Below, piece by piece: positions 1-12,668 of a stretch of 64,000 nt of DNA; within the stretch, counting starts at the first letter, position 1; the number at the start of each line of letters is the position of its first letter. The stretch comes from Protea cynaroides (taxonomy: Eukaryota; Streptophyta; Magnoliopsida; Proteales; Proteaceae). A program made the translations under genes and the position numbers. The notes beneath the pieces were generated by a model that was not told the DNA's origin, ran no database searches, and was given only the letters and a program-made list of their open reading frames with translations. The stretch spans positions 45,216,726 to 45,280,725 of the forward strand of contig CM053266.1 in the NCBI GenBank assembly GCA_028583415.1, read 5' to 3'.

Positions 1-299
1 TATAGTATTTCAAGGTATCTTTTTCTAAGATTGTAGGGATAAATTACGGTTACATTTTGGTATTGCATTATTGGAATGTATTCTAAGTGAAGAAAACATC
101 ATAAGATGACACAGAAATAATGTTTGGTAAGCACTCTTATTCTTGGATCCTAGAATGAGAATGTGGCCCAGTTCTCAATTTTTTTTAATCAATTCTATAT
201 TCTAAGCCCAGGTAAAAAAAAAATTGCTTCGTTATTTAGTTGATTTATTATTCTTATTAGCAATATGCATTTTTAAGAGCAAAGAAAAACATCCAGGCC
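1..299. other. AT-rich sequence without a gene
   Basis: No coding signal was recognised. Positions 100-215 carry phrases such as TGTTTGGTAAGCACTCTTATTC, which resemble terminal regions of Tourist/hAT MITEs, but no paired inverted end was found. Confidence 0.4.
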
Positions 300-831
300 A
301 GGGTCTCAATGGGTCAGTTCGGATTGGTTCCGGTCTGAGCCAAATCGGTTTTGGATTTTTAAGGGACAGCCTGAAACATGTCTAATAAGAGATTCGGGAT
401 GGGGTGAGCTGCATTGTACACGTTAATTAACAGAACGGTTTGCTATCGGTTTGTTATCAGGCTGTCTTTAATAGACTCTTATCAGTTTGTTATCAGTTTG
501 GTTTCGGTTTACTATATGTATATATGGTAAAAAAGTTAGATTAATAGGCTTTATAGAACCATTATTGGACTGGTTGAGTTTGATGTTGGTTTCCTACATG
601 TATATTTAATAAAATGTTCGCTTAATGGACTCTTATCGGTTCATTATCAGACTGGTTTGGTTTTGATCTTATTGTTCCGATTTAGTTTAGACTTATCAAT
701 TGATTCGATCTGATTTCAATTTATCAACGGACTCTAAAAACACAATCAAAATCCTATCAATTAAGATTCAATTTTGATTTGGTCCAGATTGAATCGGGTT
801 GGTTCAATTTTGGCCCAATTCCACACCCTTA
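300..831. mobile_element. Non-autonomous hAT-like element
   Basis: The left end reads GGGTCTCAATGGGTCAG and the right end, reverse complemented, reads TAAGGGTGTGGAATTGGG, a degenerate pair of the GGGTGTCAAT type common at plant hAT ends. The interior is built of repeated GGTTCGGTT-like phrases (cggttt, tatcggttt, atcagtttg) and has no open frame. An 8-bp target duplication is not visible. The same left-end phrase recurs inverted at about 23469-23486, suggesting a related copy there. Confidence 0.45.
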
Positions 832-1315
832 CATGGCTACACCCGGGGATAGGAGTCTGGAATATTTTTGGATATGGATGCTATTAACACAGCATATTTG
901 AAGACAGCTTCTTTGACTCCTAATGGGTCCCGCAGCATTGTCTCGGTACAATGAGCCTATGCGGAATACTCCCAGTGCGTTGACACGTGGCTTCTTAAGT
1001 CATTGATTGAGAATAGGATTCCAATGACACGTGGCTAGAAATAATGCCAATGTAATGGAAGTGAAATAGAACGCAATATCACCATCCCCTTTTTAAACCC
1101 CAGCCAGGGTTTTTGACTTGTTCTGAGTTTCCCTTCTGAAGCAAACTTCTGCAACCGAAGATTAATTTGTCGCTCAGTACAAGTCCTTTTCTTCTTCTTC
1201 TTCTTCTTCTCCGAGACAGAGAGAGAAACTGTTTCCGAACACTTTTTCATTCCATAAAAATCCAAGGCAAGCTTTTTCAGAGAAATTTCTTGAGCGAACG
1301 AAAACCTCAACTCTA

Positions 1316-1840
1316 ATGGCTTATCACTCCAGCAACTCTGATCGAAAAACCCGGTTATACCAACCTTACCAAGACTTCCATGTCCCAATCGACCATCTCT
1401 ATAACCTCCCCACCTCACCTCAATGAAGAAGCTGCTGTTCAACGCCGAGAACCTACAATACCACACGGGTTCTGGTTACCAAGCTGGTGCCATCGTTTGG
1501 GGTGCCAAAGGGTCAATTAAGGGGATCAAATATGCTGAGGCTGGTGATACCCTGAAACTAAGTATCAATAGGGTGTTGAATTCTGGTGGAGAGATTGGAA
1601 GAAGGTTTGGAAATTCTTTGGGTGGTGTGGGTTTGATTTTTGCTGGGTTAGAGAGTGGACTTATTCATATGAGGACACAGATGATTTGTTGAACAGTGTT
1701 GTAGCTGAGTTGGGTACTGGAGCTCTTTGCAAGGCGGCTTCTGGCCACGTTCTGCTGCTGTTTCCAAGGCAGTTGGAGGTTTGGCCGCAAGAATTGCAGT
1801 TGCAGCCAAGCAGGGATTCAAAAGATATGTTCCCATTTAG
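1316..1840 (+). pseudogene. TIM23: Broken TIM23-like mitochondrial import translocase gene
   Basis: TIM23 forms the protein-conducting channel of the inner mitochondrial membrane. An ATG at 1316 opens a reading starting MAYHSSNSDRKTRLYQPYQD with VPIDHLYNLPTSP, matching the plant TIM23 N-terminus. It stops at TGA 1424-1426. The homology continues in two other frames: EEAAVQRR, then ENLQYHTGSGYQAGAIVWG, GDTLKLSINRVLNSGG and GGVGLIFAGLESGL, until TGA at 1690. It resumes with VSKAVGGLAARIAVAA and GFKRYVPI, ending at TAG 1838-1840. At least three frameshifts or small deletions, including loss of residues before EEAA and before GEN, break the gene. No intron is seen, so it could be a decayed intronless copy or a retrocopy. 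The protein family is fairly certain and so is the loss of function. Confidence 0.85.
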
Positions 1841-2019
1841 GTAGTATTTTTTTGTGGCATAGGATCCTTGATGAATTTGATGGGATTGGTGTAATGTTTA
1901 TTTATTTATTTATTATTTATTTTTTGATGCGTAACAAAATTCTAGCAAAGTTTGATTGGTGTACTGATAAAAATTCCAATTTAGTGCACCAGTTTGTTAC
2001 GGACTTCTTCTTTGAAGAA

Positions 2020-2290
2020 GCTAATTCACCCGTGCGACACTCGTGCAATCCTCCTATTCGTCACACAAGTCAGCCTACTCACTCAAGACTCCCTTGTTAC
2101 TAAAACTCTCAAACCAAGCACACAAAGAGAGAGAACAAGAGACACTTTTAGAAAGAAAGCTTAGAATGTTTTGAGAATGCTCAACTCTTGTTATCTCAAA
2201 TGAGAGTGGCCAACCCCTATTTATACTTGGAGGCCTTATAGATCAATGATTAGGATTTGTACATGTGTTATTAATCCAATGGTGTAAAGA
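2020..2290 (-). mobile_element. Fragment of a Copia-type LTR, antisense
   Basis: Read on the minus strand the stretch has the layout of an LTR leader: a TATA-like TATAAATAGG about 2220, then a C/T-rich transcribed leader with TCTCTTGTTCTCTCTC. No termini or target duplication were found, so this is a fragment call by style only. Confidence 0.35.
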
Positions 2291-2818
2291 ATTGTCTAAA
2301 ACTATATCTAGAACTTTTTATACTATTAGATGCTTCTCTACTACTCTCTAAATATCTAATCTCCTTTCTAGAGTTTTCTTCATTTCTATGCAAGTGTGGA
2401 AGACTATAGTAGGTAAGACCTTCTAGTATGTAAGTATTGGGCTTCATAGCTGACCCAATGGAATAGTTTCTTTGTTTAAGGTGGGATAAACCCACAAGTT
2501 TGTGACAAGTTGTATTCATTTAAATAGATTTTTTTTTGTTTTATTAGACCTTTTTTGGAAACAAAGAAAGTTAAAGAGAGTCAGGTACAACGTCCATCTG
2601 TTGAAACAGGTTATTTGTGTTGTGCTGAACTTTTTTTTCTCATCACTTGAAAATTATGTATTCCTTGCCGATAGTCTTGAGATCTACTATGGATCCATGG
2701 ATTAGTTACAATTATGTACTGCCTACATTGGTGAAAAATACATTGGGTTAACAGGGTTATGCCAGAATCCCCAGTTCTAAAACTACATTGGACAAAAAAT
2801 TTGATTCACGTGAATTTG

Positions 2819-5800
2819 CTACTTATCACTGTCTGATACAAACTCCTCTGGCAGTTCAAGTGCATCAATCTCTGCAAAGTAAGCCTTCTGCTGGTCAATA
2901 AAATCTTGTGAAAGTGAGAAATGTTGTTTCTGCAGACAGTTCAAGCAAATTTGTTGAGATAATTACTAAGGAATGGTCCAGATTAAATATCAAAATTAAA
3001 TTAAAAAAAAATGCTGAAGCATGTTTCTGATAATAGTAGAATGGATATGCACACTGTCATGCAATTATCATTAGAGAGTTCCCTTTTAATATTAACAAGT
3101 AAATTGATAGATCCTGAATATCTGGGTATATAGTTCCTGAAAGAAGGAAACAAACTTATATCTAGAATTTAACCCATAATATAAAATTTGCAACACCTGA
3201 AAGTAGCAAGGCAATTAAAATTTTCCCATTAAATTGCCCTACTTGACTGCCAACTTTCTATTGCTTCATGATGAGTCAGTGATAATTTCTTCTATCTAAA
3301 TTAGGACCGAAATTGAGTGTACTAAAAGAGTAAACTTTAAAAAGAGTTAAACTCTTACTTCCTACCAATAAACAAGTATATACATTTGACTAGAGGATGA
3401 GCAAAAACCAACCTTTTTGCTTTTTGGACGGGAAGCCCCACCAGTTTTGGATTGACCAGCATTGCCATGTTCTTCATTCAGCCTATTCCTATTTGAATGA
3501 CAATGAACAACACAAATGGCATCATTATCTATGCATGCCCAGGGAAAAACACAAATGAAATAGATTTTCATGACTTACTTCCACCAATCAATAGGAACTC
3601 AAGCACAGATACAAATAAATAAAAAAAATAAACAAAATGGAGAAGAAAATCAAAGAATGAGAGAAGAATTTTATAAAGGGAAACAGTTGAGTTCAGCCTG
3701 GTAGGTGGGAGAGACAACCAGAAGCTCTCTCTCTCTCTCACTTAGTGGTGTATACCTGGTCTAGGGCTTTGAGGTAGAAATTTCAGTGTTCTCCCTCTGA
3801 GTGATGAACAAAGAAATAGCACAGGCCCCAGCTGAAACAGTAGAGAGCAAAAGTTCTCTCTCTCTCTCTCTTTCTCTCTCACATATTGTGTGAATGTCAA
3901 TAAATATCCCTAGTTTTTTTTTTTTTTTTTTTTTTTTTTTGGTGTTCCTTTTACTTCATTTGAAGCTGAAAGTTTTTCTTTTGATGAGTTCGAACTGAGT
4001 TTATATTTGAATGTTCCTTTCTAGGGGTTACGTTACTCAACTTCTCAATGTTGGCTGCATTGCAAATTATTCATCTTATTCATTTGAATTGCTGATATAG
4101 AACAGCTCCATATTGCAGTTGTTTGCTGTTGATTATATAATCCAGATGAGTACAAGGCTTTAAACATGTTTCATTAGTCTATTATTCAATACAAATGAAA
4201 AAGGTTGTCAACTGACAATCAAGATTATCATAATAAACCAATCAGAACATGAACAATCGACTTTATGGATCTGCATATGTAGATAGTTGTTAGGTAGATT
4301 GTTAAGCTGGAACATTAGTTAGCCCATAGCTCAGGGTTTTGTTAGGCAGAAGCACCTCAGAGTATTTGTAAAGCAGAAAATAAAGGATTTCATAGTGGGA
4401 ATCATTGAGTTAAATAATTTGGGGACTGACTGGGAGGAGGTCATAAGGGGGGCAAATTGGGCCATCCCAACCTAAGCTTGAGTGGACACAACTGTTTTGC
4501 TGCTCACTACACTTCCATTAAAATGCTAATCCAAAGTTAAACCGGGCTGGGTTATGGTAAACCTCTTGGGTTCATCCTGGTGTGGCCTAAACCTGACTGT
4601 GCATGAGCTACTCTAATATAACAGTATATCTTGCCTAAATTGGTTTGGTATAAAGACACATCTACAGCCACTGGTTTGGTACCATTCATCTAAATATGTT
4701 TTTAGAGAACTAACTTTGCGATCCTACAAGGTCTATTGGTAATGTAAGGCTTGAGAATCAGGATTTGAAAGAGATTTTTCTTTTCTTTTTTCCCCCCTGA
4801 CCCACATTCTGGACTAGAAGACTCAAACTACATTCACAAGATTACACCGAATAAATAAACCATTTATGAACCGATTGACACCCTTACCTCCACCCCCCAC
4901 CCCTAAAAAATAATTTTTTTATAAATAAAATAAATGCAAAGGGCAATGTCAGTGTCATAAAAGATGTGCTGAATGTTTGAGGGGTGTGAAATAATGGTCC
5001 CAGAGGAGGCATATTGATTTAACTTATGTTTCTTTTTGAATTGATGTTTCTCAATGAAATTATGAATTCTATATTGATAGATCTATAGTAAATATTTTGC
5101 ACTGTTCTGGTTTTGACACTCTGGGATCACCAGAACAGCACTTTCTGGGGCATAAATTGCGGGCTCTTTTGTCATCAGGGAAGGGGGAAGGAGTGATTTA
5201 TTGCAGATCTTATGATTCCCATTAATGAAATGCCTTTGATCTGGTCTTCAACCTACTCAGCAATGACAAGGACTATATTCCTCGTAATTGTCCACTTAAG
5301 TTATTGTTTGGGAAAGGATTGATTAGTATAGTTAAATAGAATACCCAATGACTATATTTCACCAATTTCTTGATTACTTTTAAACAAATATTTTTAAGAA
5401 GCCTCTCCTCTGAAGTGAAAATACTGATGAAATCTGTCAACCGAACTGGACATCGAATGGAAAATACCACTTGAGGGAAAGTGGGATCAAGGAGGGAGGG
5501 AGAGATAGAGAGTGAAAAGAGAGATGCAGTTCGTTTCTCTTCTCATTTCCAACTGGATTGGAAATGACTGTGAAATGTTCTCCACATTTGTGGCTAGACT
5601 ACAAAGCAGGAACGCAATGAGATGGAGGTCATCTAATTCAACAAGGTGTGGTAATTTACGTGGAATTATTTGAATTATTAAACATCCATTTGTATCATAA
5701 CAATACGTTTGTACATATATCTACAAGGTTAATGCAGATCGTCAAAACATCGACACAGAAAAGAAAGGAAAGAGCAGAATTTAATACATTAATCATGCAT

Positions 5801-6585
5801 AATTGAAATATAAAATACACTAAACAGATTTAATGAAATTCAGCAGTAAAAAAATCATCAGGATATAAAACTGGTTTTACTGGATGTACCCAAGACTCCG
5901 GATTCTCGCCACTGGAGGGCAACTGACCGGCATTCCAAGAGCAACTGCTTTCCCCTTATCCTTCCTTGCCTCCGAATTCCGCTTTCGGCTGTAAACTGAA
6001 ATGATACTGGAATTCTCTCCACTAACGGTGCCTAAAAGAACCAAAACCATCAACTAAATAAATAAATAGGGAAAAAGAAAGAAATGCAACCAAAGCACAA
6101 TTATTCTAAATGAAATCTTTGAGCTACAGGTTTTCTGAGTTCAATGCCTCAGATCGATCCCGAAATTTTTCTTAGAAGAACGAAATATACAGAAAACAAT
6201 CACATTCTCAGCATGAAATAATAATAATAAAAATTCATAGGGTACAGATTTTGAAATACAGATCTGAGAGAATTCAACAGCTATATTAATTACTCCAAAC
6301 GAATAAAAAACATCCATAAGAAGACGGAATTGCAAATTTACCAGAAGCAGATGAGGATCTTCGATTCGGAGGAGTGGAAAGTTGAGGTACAATACTAGGG
6401 TTTTCGGCATTGTAGGATCCGATGCTCGAATCATGCTTGAGGTAACTCTCATCAGCATCTTTCGCAAAGAGAGAAGGCTTACTGGGTTTACTTAGAGAAG
6501 AAGAGATACGAGCGTGGACTACGTTACTGCAGTCGGACAGTGGTTTCCTCCTCAGCGTTCTGCTCTGAATTTTCTCAACTTTCAT
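2819..6585 (-). CDS. SORORIN: Sororin, cohesin-protecting factor (4 exons)
   Basis: Sororin acts in the nucleus on PDS5-bound cohesin and counteracts WAPL, keeping sister chromatids joined. Exons on the minus strand: 6342-6585, 5890-6031, 3413-3488 and 2819-2929. All junctions are GT-AG and the phases (1, 2, 0) close perfectly, giving 573 nt and 190 aa. Seen in the protein: the N-terminal RRKPLSDCSN motif (residues 12-21), a basic middle VYSRKRNSEARKDKGKAVA with SCPP, a KSKK motif at the exon 3 end, and the C-terminal QQKAYFAEIDALELPEE (residues about 168-184), the conserved sororin C-terminal signature. The ATG at 6585 was chosen because the frame upstream has no ATG; a short out-of-frame uORF starts further upstream. 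An alternative acceptor six bases inside exon 3 would remove two residues. Intron 2 (2.4 kb) holds microsatellites. The gene is divergent from the neighbouring pseudouridine synthase gene. Family assignment is strong because both conserved ends splice together in frame. Confidence 0.88.
3847..3939. repeat. CT microsatellite and poly(T) tract in sororin intron 2
   Basis: A CT-rich run (CTCTCTCTCTCTCTTTCTCTCTC) near 3852-3880 is followed by about 24 T residues at 3916-3939. A shorter CT tract lies at 3727-3739. Confidence 0.85.
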
Positions 6586-6876
6586 TGCTTTCCTTCCATC
6601 CTTGTAAGATAACAAAATAGCTATACACCATCATGGCATGTGGAAGGAATGCCTTTATATGGGCAGAGGAGAGAGAGAGAGATGGCGGGAACTGATCTGA
6701 TCTATCAAAATTTCAAGATCGCTCACCGGAAGTATGACACGTGGATGGAAAGCATACGAGGGTATTTTTGGTATTAGGTATTTTTTTTGCCCTTCCCGGA
6801 TCTTTATCATTTCTCTGGCGTCGCCATATGCTCAGCTGCAACTCTTTTGCGTGGACTCTCATGTGAAAACGTTGTA
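6586..6876. promoter_or_regulatory. Bidirectional promoter between sororin and the tRNA pseudouridine synthase gene
   Basis: The two start codons face away from each other across 291 bp, so both promoters and 5' leaders must fit here or overlap. The region holds a GA run (6667-6681), an E2F-like site and a poly(T) run at 6781-6788. No clear TATA box was seen on either side, which would suit housekeeping or cell-cycle expression. Confidence 0.6.
6683..6691 (-). promoter_or_regulatory. E2F-like site upstream of sororin
   Basis: TGGCGGGAA on the plus strand (TTCCCGCCA on the minus strand) contains the E2F core TTCCCGCC. It lies about 100 bp upstream of the sororin ATG. S-phase expression of a cohesion gene would make an E2F site sensible, but one short match in 291 bp could be chance. 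Confidence 0.4.
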
Positions 6877-8737
6877 ATGGCAATCTCTTCTTTGCGGTTT
6901 TCATTCTCTCCATGGATTACAAACCTTGGCTCGTGTTTCACTTCCTCGAGCAGGAGGTCTCTGAAGGTTTTCTGTTGGAATCTGTCGACTACTGCACTAA
7001 ACCTTGATGGAAACCTTGATGTTCCATCGACTTCGAGTCAGGCGGTCGAGGTTCCTGGAGAGAGATGGGAGTCATCTCGGAAGAAGAAAGTTGTAATGCG
7101 TGTTGGATACGTTGGAACTGATTACAGAGGTAAAGTTTCAATTTATTCGATTTAATCTCGTTTTTTGTAACGGCTTTGTGACTAATTTTTATGTTATTCT
7201 CTACAGGTTTGCAAAAGCAACTAGACGACGATTCTATATCGAGTAAGCTTCTTCAGATACTTCATATCATGTTGAATTTTTTGGTGGATAAGTGGCCATT
7301 TTATTGAAGTTCTCTGTTTTGAGGGGTTTCTGTCAATGTCTGTTGAGAATGAGCTTCATATTAGGTTGATATTCTGGTATTAAATTTTTGAAGCAAGTAG
7401 AGTTCGTGCAAATAATTTTCTCGTTATATGATTTTAAATATAATGAATTGCAAGAGCACCCTTAATAAAATAGGAATTGTCAATCTTTTAAATTCATACA
7501 CATTCAACCCCTAGTTTATCAGGAGATAAATTACTGCCTTCATAATGGATATCTGTCAGAAGTGTTGATCAAATTGGAGAGGTGTTTGGTCATTTGGGGG
7601 TCAAAAATTTGGATATCTGATTTACAGCCAGTGCTCTGATAACTCATAATCATGGTGGGAAGAGATTTTATTAGTTGGTACAAAGTTTTTATCACAGACA
7701 ATTTCTGTTCAATATTTCTTCCATAGCATTTTGTTGAGATGTTAGATTTCCAAATAATTAAGTGCATATGTGTTAAATTAGCCTGCCCAATGAGCTAATG
7801 CCAATTTGGCATACTGCTTACATGTCAGATGTTAAGCTACTCAAAGTAAGGCTGATAAAAGGTTACAAAAAGCCCAACTTGGCTACAAAGTACAGATGGC
7901 TATGCAGCTTAAGGCACAACGGCATGACAAACCCTGTTTTCCTGTACACATATAATGTTTGATCTCATTGAGCTTCTTTATGATCAATCTTATTCTGTAG
8001 ATTTTTTTCACCAAGATAGATGAAAGTGGGAATTTGCATCTCACTATTTACTTTGATGTTAAACTCACCTTCATACCATTATTATCTACTATTAACCTTT
8101 TACAATAATGGCCGTCTATGTTAGTGACAAGATAGCATCACTTATATTATATTTTTAGTAGGTTTGTCAATTTTTCTATTCACTTATGTTGAGAAGCTTC
8201 TTCCTGGTTATTTGCTTCTTTAATTAATAAAAGCATTGATTAGATTACTCATTTCATAGCGTAGCTAAAGCTGGAAGGAATATGCTATAGCTTACCGTCT
8301 TCCTATGTAGCCATTGACGCAGAGCTGGAAACTGCCATCTATAAGGCAGGTGGAATTCAGGATAGTAATTTTGGGGATCTGCATAAAATTGGCTGGGACA
8401 GAAGTAGTCGAACTGATAAAGGAGTAAGCCAATTCATAAACCTCACTCTTGGTCATATTTTGCTTCCTTACTCAATAAATTAATCCTAATATGTCCACAA
8501 GAAATGCTTAACTGGTAGGTTTCACTTGGAAAATTTCCTAGGTTCATTCCTTGGCGACTATGATATCATTAAAAATGGAGATCCCTGAAGATGCATGGAA
8601 AGAAGATCCTAAGGGATTCTCTCTTGCAAATTATGTTAACTCTAATCTTCCCAAAAATATTAGAGTTTTCAGCATTTTACCTTCCCAAAGGTGAGTATGA
8701 TTTTTGTTTTCTTATTATAAACTGCCAAGAGATTTTC

Positions 8738-8793
<56 letters not shown>

Positions 8794-11700
8794 AGGGATT
8801 GCTTATGTGAACTCCTTTTTTACCATAATCTTCTGTAATTTTCATGGTTAAATGTCTATTGTGACTTTGAGTGGTTTTATCGATTTTTTAATTTTTCAGT
8901 TTTAATACTTAGAAAGAAGTGGATGTAAAGTATTAAACATAAAATTTGTTTTTAGAGATGAATACTAGAAGGGAGACTTGATAAGATCCCTATCTTCTGA
9001 TGCAGGCCAAAACCGAAATGTAAAAGGATGAAAATATGGAATTACTCTATTACAAAATAAGGGAACAATTATAAGATAAAAGGGTCATAAGGGACTACTA
9101 TACCCAAGGGTCATATAGGATCACTTAACTCAGGGCCTCTTGGGGACTCACTCAACCCAAGTACATGACTCACTCACTATTACAGGACCTCACCACAATT
9201 CCAAGAATACTAATTCATTCTCTCTCTCATCTAACCAATATATATATATATATATATATAAGGAGGGTAAAAGAGCCGTTGGAATATGACCGTTGGTATA
9301 TAGCTGTTGAAATTTTAAAGCTGGAATATAGTTGTTAGAATATAGCTATTAGAAAAGAGTTGTTGGAGAGTGCCTTGGGAGTTGAAGCTCGTTGTATTCC
9401 TTGACTGCATCGTCTTCCTTTGTCATCTGATGTTGCCACATGGACATCGCACTAATTGTCTTATGACGAATCCCTGATATGATGATTAGGATATCAAAGT
9501 CAAATGTCAAATGGTGCCCCACGCTTCCATATGAATAACCTGTATACAGTACAGGTTGGCTGGAAAGAAACACATGGAGTGGTGGGAAAGACTAGACAAG
9601 AAACCATCTACCTTTATCATCATCCCGGTAATATGGAGGGCACCATTTAATTGCTAAAAGTTTATTACATTCAACTTTTCATTTTGACCCTAATTTGTGG
9701 GATGAAAAACAGACAAATGGCTGTCATGCAAACAAAGAGTGTTAGACATTCTAACGAAAATGCCATGGGATGATGCCATTTTTAACCTTCCATAGATTAT
9801 GTGGTGAGAGGTGTATCTTGGGAACCAGATAGCATGTTTCACCATTTTTTCAGCACTTAGTTCAGGCAAAAAGTTTTACAACCATGGGATGCCTCCCTGG
9901 TTATTATTTGCCAAATGTTGTTAAAACAAGATCGCTCTAGGAAAGGGTGTCATTGGTACTTAGAATATTTTTGGTGGAAGTCAAATTTGTGAAAATCTTT
10001 AAACAAAAATCCATCATTCCCATCATTTATTTTGGTTATGTCTTTTCAGGAGCTTTGATGCAAGAAGGGAATGTAATATCCGGAAGTATTCATATCTTCT
10101 TCCAGCTGAAATTATTGGGATCAAAAGTGACCTCAGTTCAGCAGAAATTGGTCATCATTTATCAGAGTTCAACAATGTACTCAAGGTTTTTGAGGTGTGA
10201 GCATTGTGTAACTATTATTTATTATTTTCTCAGTGGTTTAAGTGTGTGGCAAGACTTTAACCTATTACCAGAAATTAAACTGGGAGTAAGCTTTGGCTCA
10301 CTTTGTATAAGTCCCAGTTAGGAGATCTAACACAGTTAACAATTTTGGAACTGCCAGTTAGGATTGCCAAGGTCCTATGACATCTTCTGGGCTGAAAAAG
10401 ATGCCCTCTCTGATCTGATGATTTGACCACTTGATCTGCCAGAGGTGAGAAAAAATAAGAAAAGAAAAAGGAAAGGACAAAGACAGGTTTTAGAATTCAA
10501 ATCTTCTGATCGGGTAGCTACCGGTCTAGGGGTGTCTCGTTGGTGGTTAGCTTTATTTTCAAAACCGTGTAGTCCTTTCTACTCTGTTTTTGCTATGACA
10601 TTCGTTGAGCGTAGTTACAATTGTCATCGTAGATCTCGTCATCATTCTTTGTACATTCCATTGGCAGGGTGAGCATCCTTTCCACAACTATACGGCACGA
10701 TCCAAGTATAGGAAACAGTCTCCAACAAAAGGCAAGAAACCTATAAGAATTCAATCTTCTAATGAATCATCTTCCTCTAAGTCGGAGGTGAGCAATGGAT
10801 TTGAAAACTGTGGGGTTGATTCGGCTGCTGAGTTAGATCTCAGTGAAGAAAATCTGAACTCATCATACTCTGCTGATTCAGATGAGCTACAAATTTGCAC
10901 TTCTGAAAAACATGGCAGTAATTTGACAAGTCAAGGTTCCCATTTAGCACCACGTGCTAGATGGCTACATGAGCAAGACAAGAATGATCGTCTTAGTGCA
11001 TCCCACTTCAGAAAGATTTTCTCCTGTTCTTGTGGGAAGCTGAAGAAATCATTAGGAACAGCTTATGTTGAGATTTCTATCTGCGGAGATTCCTTCATGT
11101 TGCATCAAGTAAGTAGAGACCCTCAAAAATATCTTTTTCTATGTAATTTGTTCTGTGCATAGGTTCAGATGACCATCATTATACATTGCCTATATTTGTG
11201 TTGGTGTTAGACACAGAAACAAGTAGGGTTCATTCAACAGTATGTTATTTAATATTTGCTGATATTTAGGTTTTAGATACCCCTTATTTTGATTTAAATT
11301 ACCTGATTGGTGTTTAGTACGTCCATCGTTGTCCAATTATGATCATGACAGAGGGAAGAAATGCTTGCAGATATATTCATCTGGTTTGATATTTGGCAGT
11401 GGGGTATCTCTTTCTTGCTTGGCCTAAGGTACCCAAAAAGTCCAATTGGTGTTTGAATCCTACGTTTGATATGTGACCTTAACTCATAGTTTTTAAAAGC
11501 AATGTTGTACAAAATCTTTCATATATCTATGCTGGTTGGCATTCCTCATCACATCCATGAGGTCATGAGTCCATTCCTGACTTTACCAAAAAAGGAGAAC
11601 TATAATATTAGCATAAAGCCCATCAAAGAAGTACGATATGCTTGTCACGACTTGCTATATTGAATAGCTAATTTTGTTGGTCACTGATATTTATTGTTTT

Positions 11701-12580
11701 TTTCTTTGTTCCATCTTCCCTTTTGACTCTGAGTGTTTTTATATGTATATTATATTAATATGACAACTCTACCCTTGAAATTTTGCATTCTTCTCAGTAC
11801 TGGAGAGAAAAAAAGGGCTTGCATTCTTCTCCATAGATTTATAGATAATAATGATTTAAGCATTGCCTTTTGAATGGAAAATTAATGGGTAAAATTCATG
11901 CAATCGACCAATGGTACCAAAACAACCATTTGGTGCATTTGTCCTCGGTGTCCTTCATCTAAAATTACTTATTTAGACAGCCGGTATTCTCCAGAGATGT
12001 ATTTAATCACAAAAATTATCTGGCCACTTACAGTTGGATTGAGCATCAAATACTTCAATAGTGACAGAAAATACATTTATGTTTAGTTTTTTGCAGAAGT
12101 TTTACTGTAGATGAATTCTTCTGGTATGATGCATTTTTTTGAGTTTCTCATGAATGTGACCTTGATTAGATTCGCAAAATGGTGGCGACCGCAGTGGCAG
12201 TAAAGCGGAAGTTGCTACCACCAGATATATTGCAAATGTCCTTAAACAAGTTCTCCCGGATTGTTTTGCCGCTTGCCCCTTCGGAAGTTTTGATTCTGGG
12301 GGGGAACGATTTCTCAATGAGATACCGTCCTGGCAATATAATTCGTCCTGAAATGGTGACATTGGTCAGGTGTGAAGAAATTCAGAAGGCAGTTGATGAC
12401 TTCTACACATCTGTGCTATTGCCTCAGTTATCCAAATTCTTGGACCCTTCAAAGTCTCCATGGCAGGAATGGGTTGAGAAATTGGATGCAAACACAGGTA
12501 TTCCAGATGCAGAGTTGGAGGAAGTAAGGAACGCTTGGAGATCATGGAAGGAAAACATTCGAATTAAGCCTAAAGTTTGA
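6877..12580 (+). CDS. TruA/PUS1-family tRNA pseudouridine synthase (7 exons)
   Basis: Isomerises uridine to pseudouridine in tRNA. Exons: 6877-7129, 7207-7242, 8311-8423, 8542-8690, 10050-10194, 10668-11108 and 12170-12580. All introns are GT-AG and the phases agree, giving 1548 nt and 515 aa. Seen in the protein: an S/R-rich N-terminus (MAISSLRFSFSPW...) that may be an organelle transit peptide; VVMRVGYVGTDYRGLQKQ at the domain start; GIQDSNFGDLHKIGW then RSSRTDKGVHSLATM, whose Asp132 is the expected catalytic aspartate; SFDARRECNIRKYSYLLP; the EHPFHNYTARSKY motif; a long Ser/acidic insertion (about residues 250-330) before ARWLHEQ; FMLHQIRKMVATAVAV across the last junction; and LPLAPSEVLIL. 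These are hallmarks of eukaryotic TruA homologues. The start is the first in-frame ATG; a later Met (7096) would lack the N-terminal extension. Exact tRNA target and compartment are not decided by sequence alone. Confidence 0.88.
8741..8787. repeat. GA microsatellite in intron 4 of the pseudouridine synthase gene
   Basis: About 23 perfect GA units followed by a G run. It begins about 50 bp after the exon 4 donor. Confidence 0.95.
9239..9365. repeat. TA microsatellite and short tandem repeat in intron 4
   Basis: A TA run (9239-9260) is followed by imperfect 14-17 bp units of the form GTTGGAATATGACC / GTTGGTATATAGCT / GTTAGAATATAGCT up to about 9365. Confidence 0.7.
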
Positions 12581-12668
12581 GTTCTATGTAAGTTACACAA
12601 TCTTGATTACAAAACTCTCCTTTTTTTCGTTTCTAAACTTATTTGGAATTTTTTCTCTTGCTTTTGGT

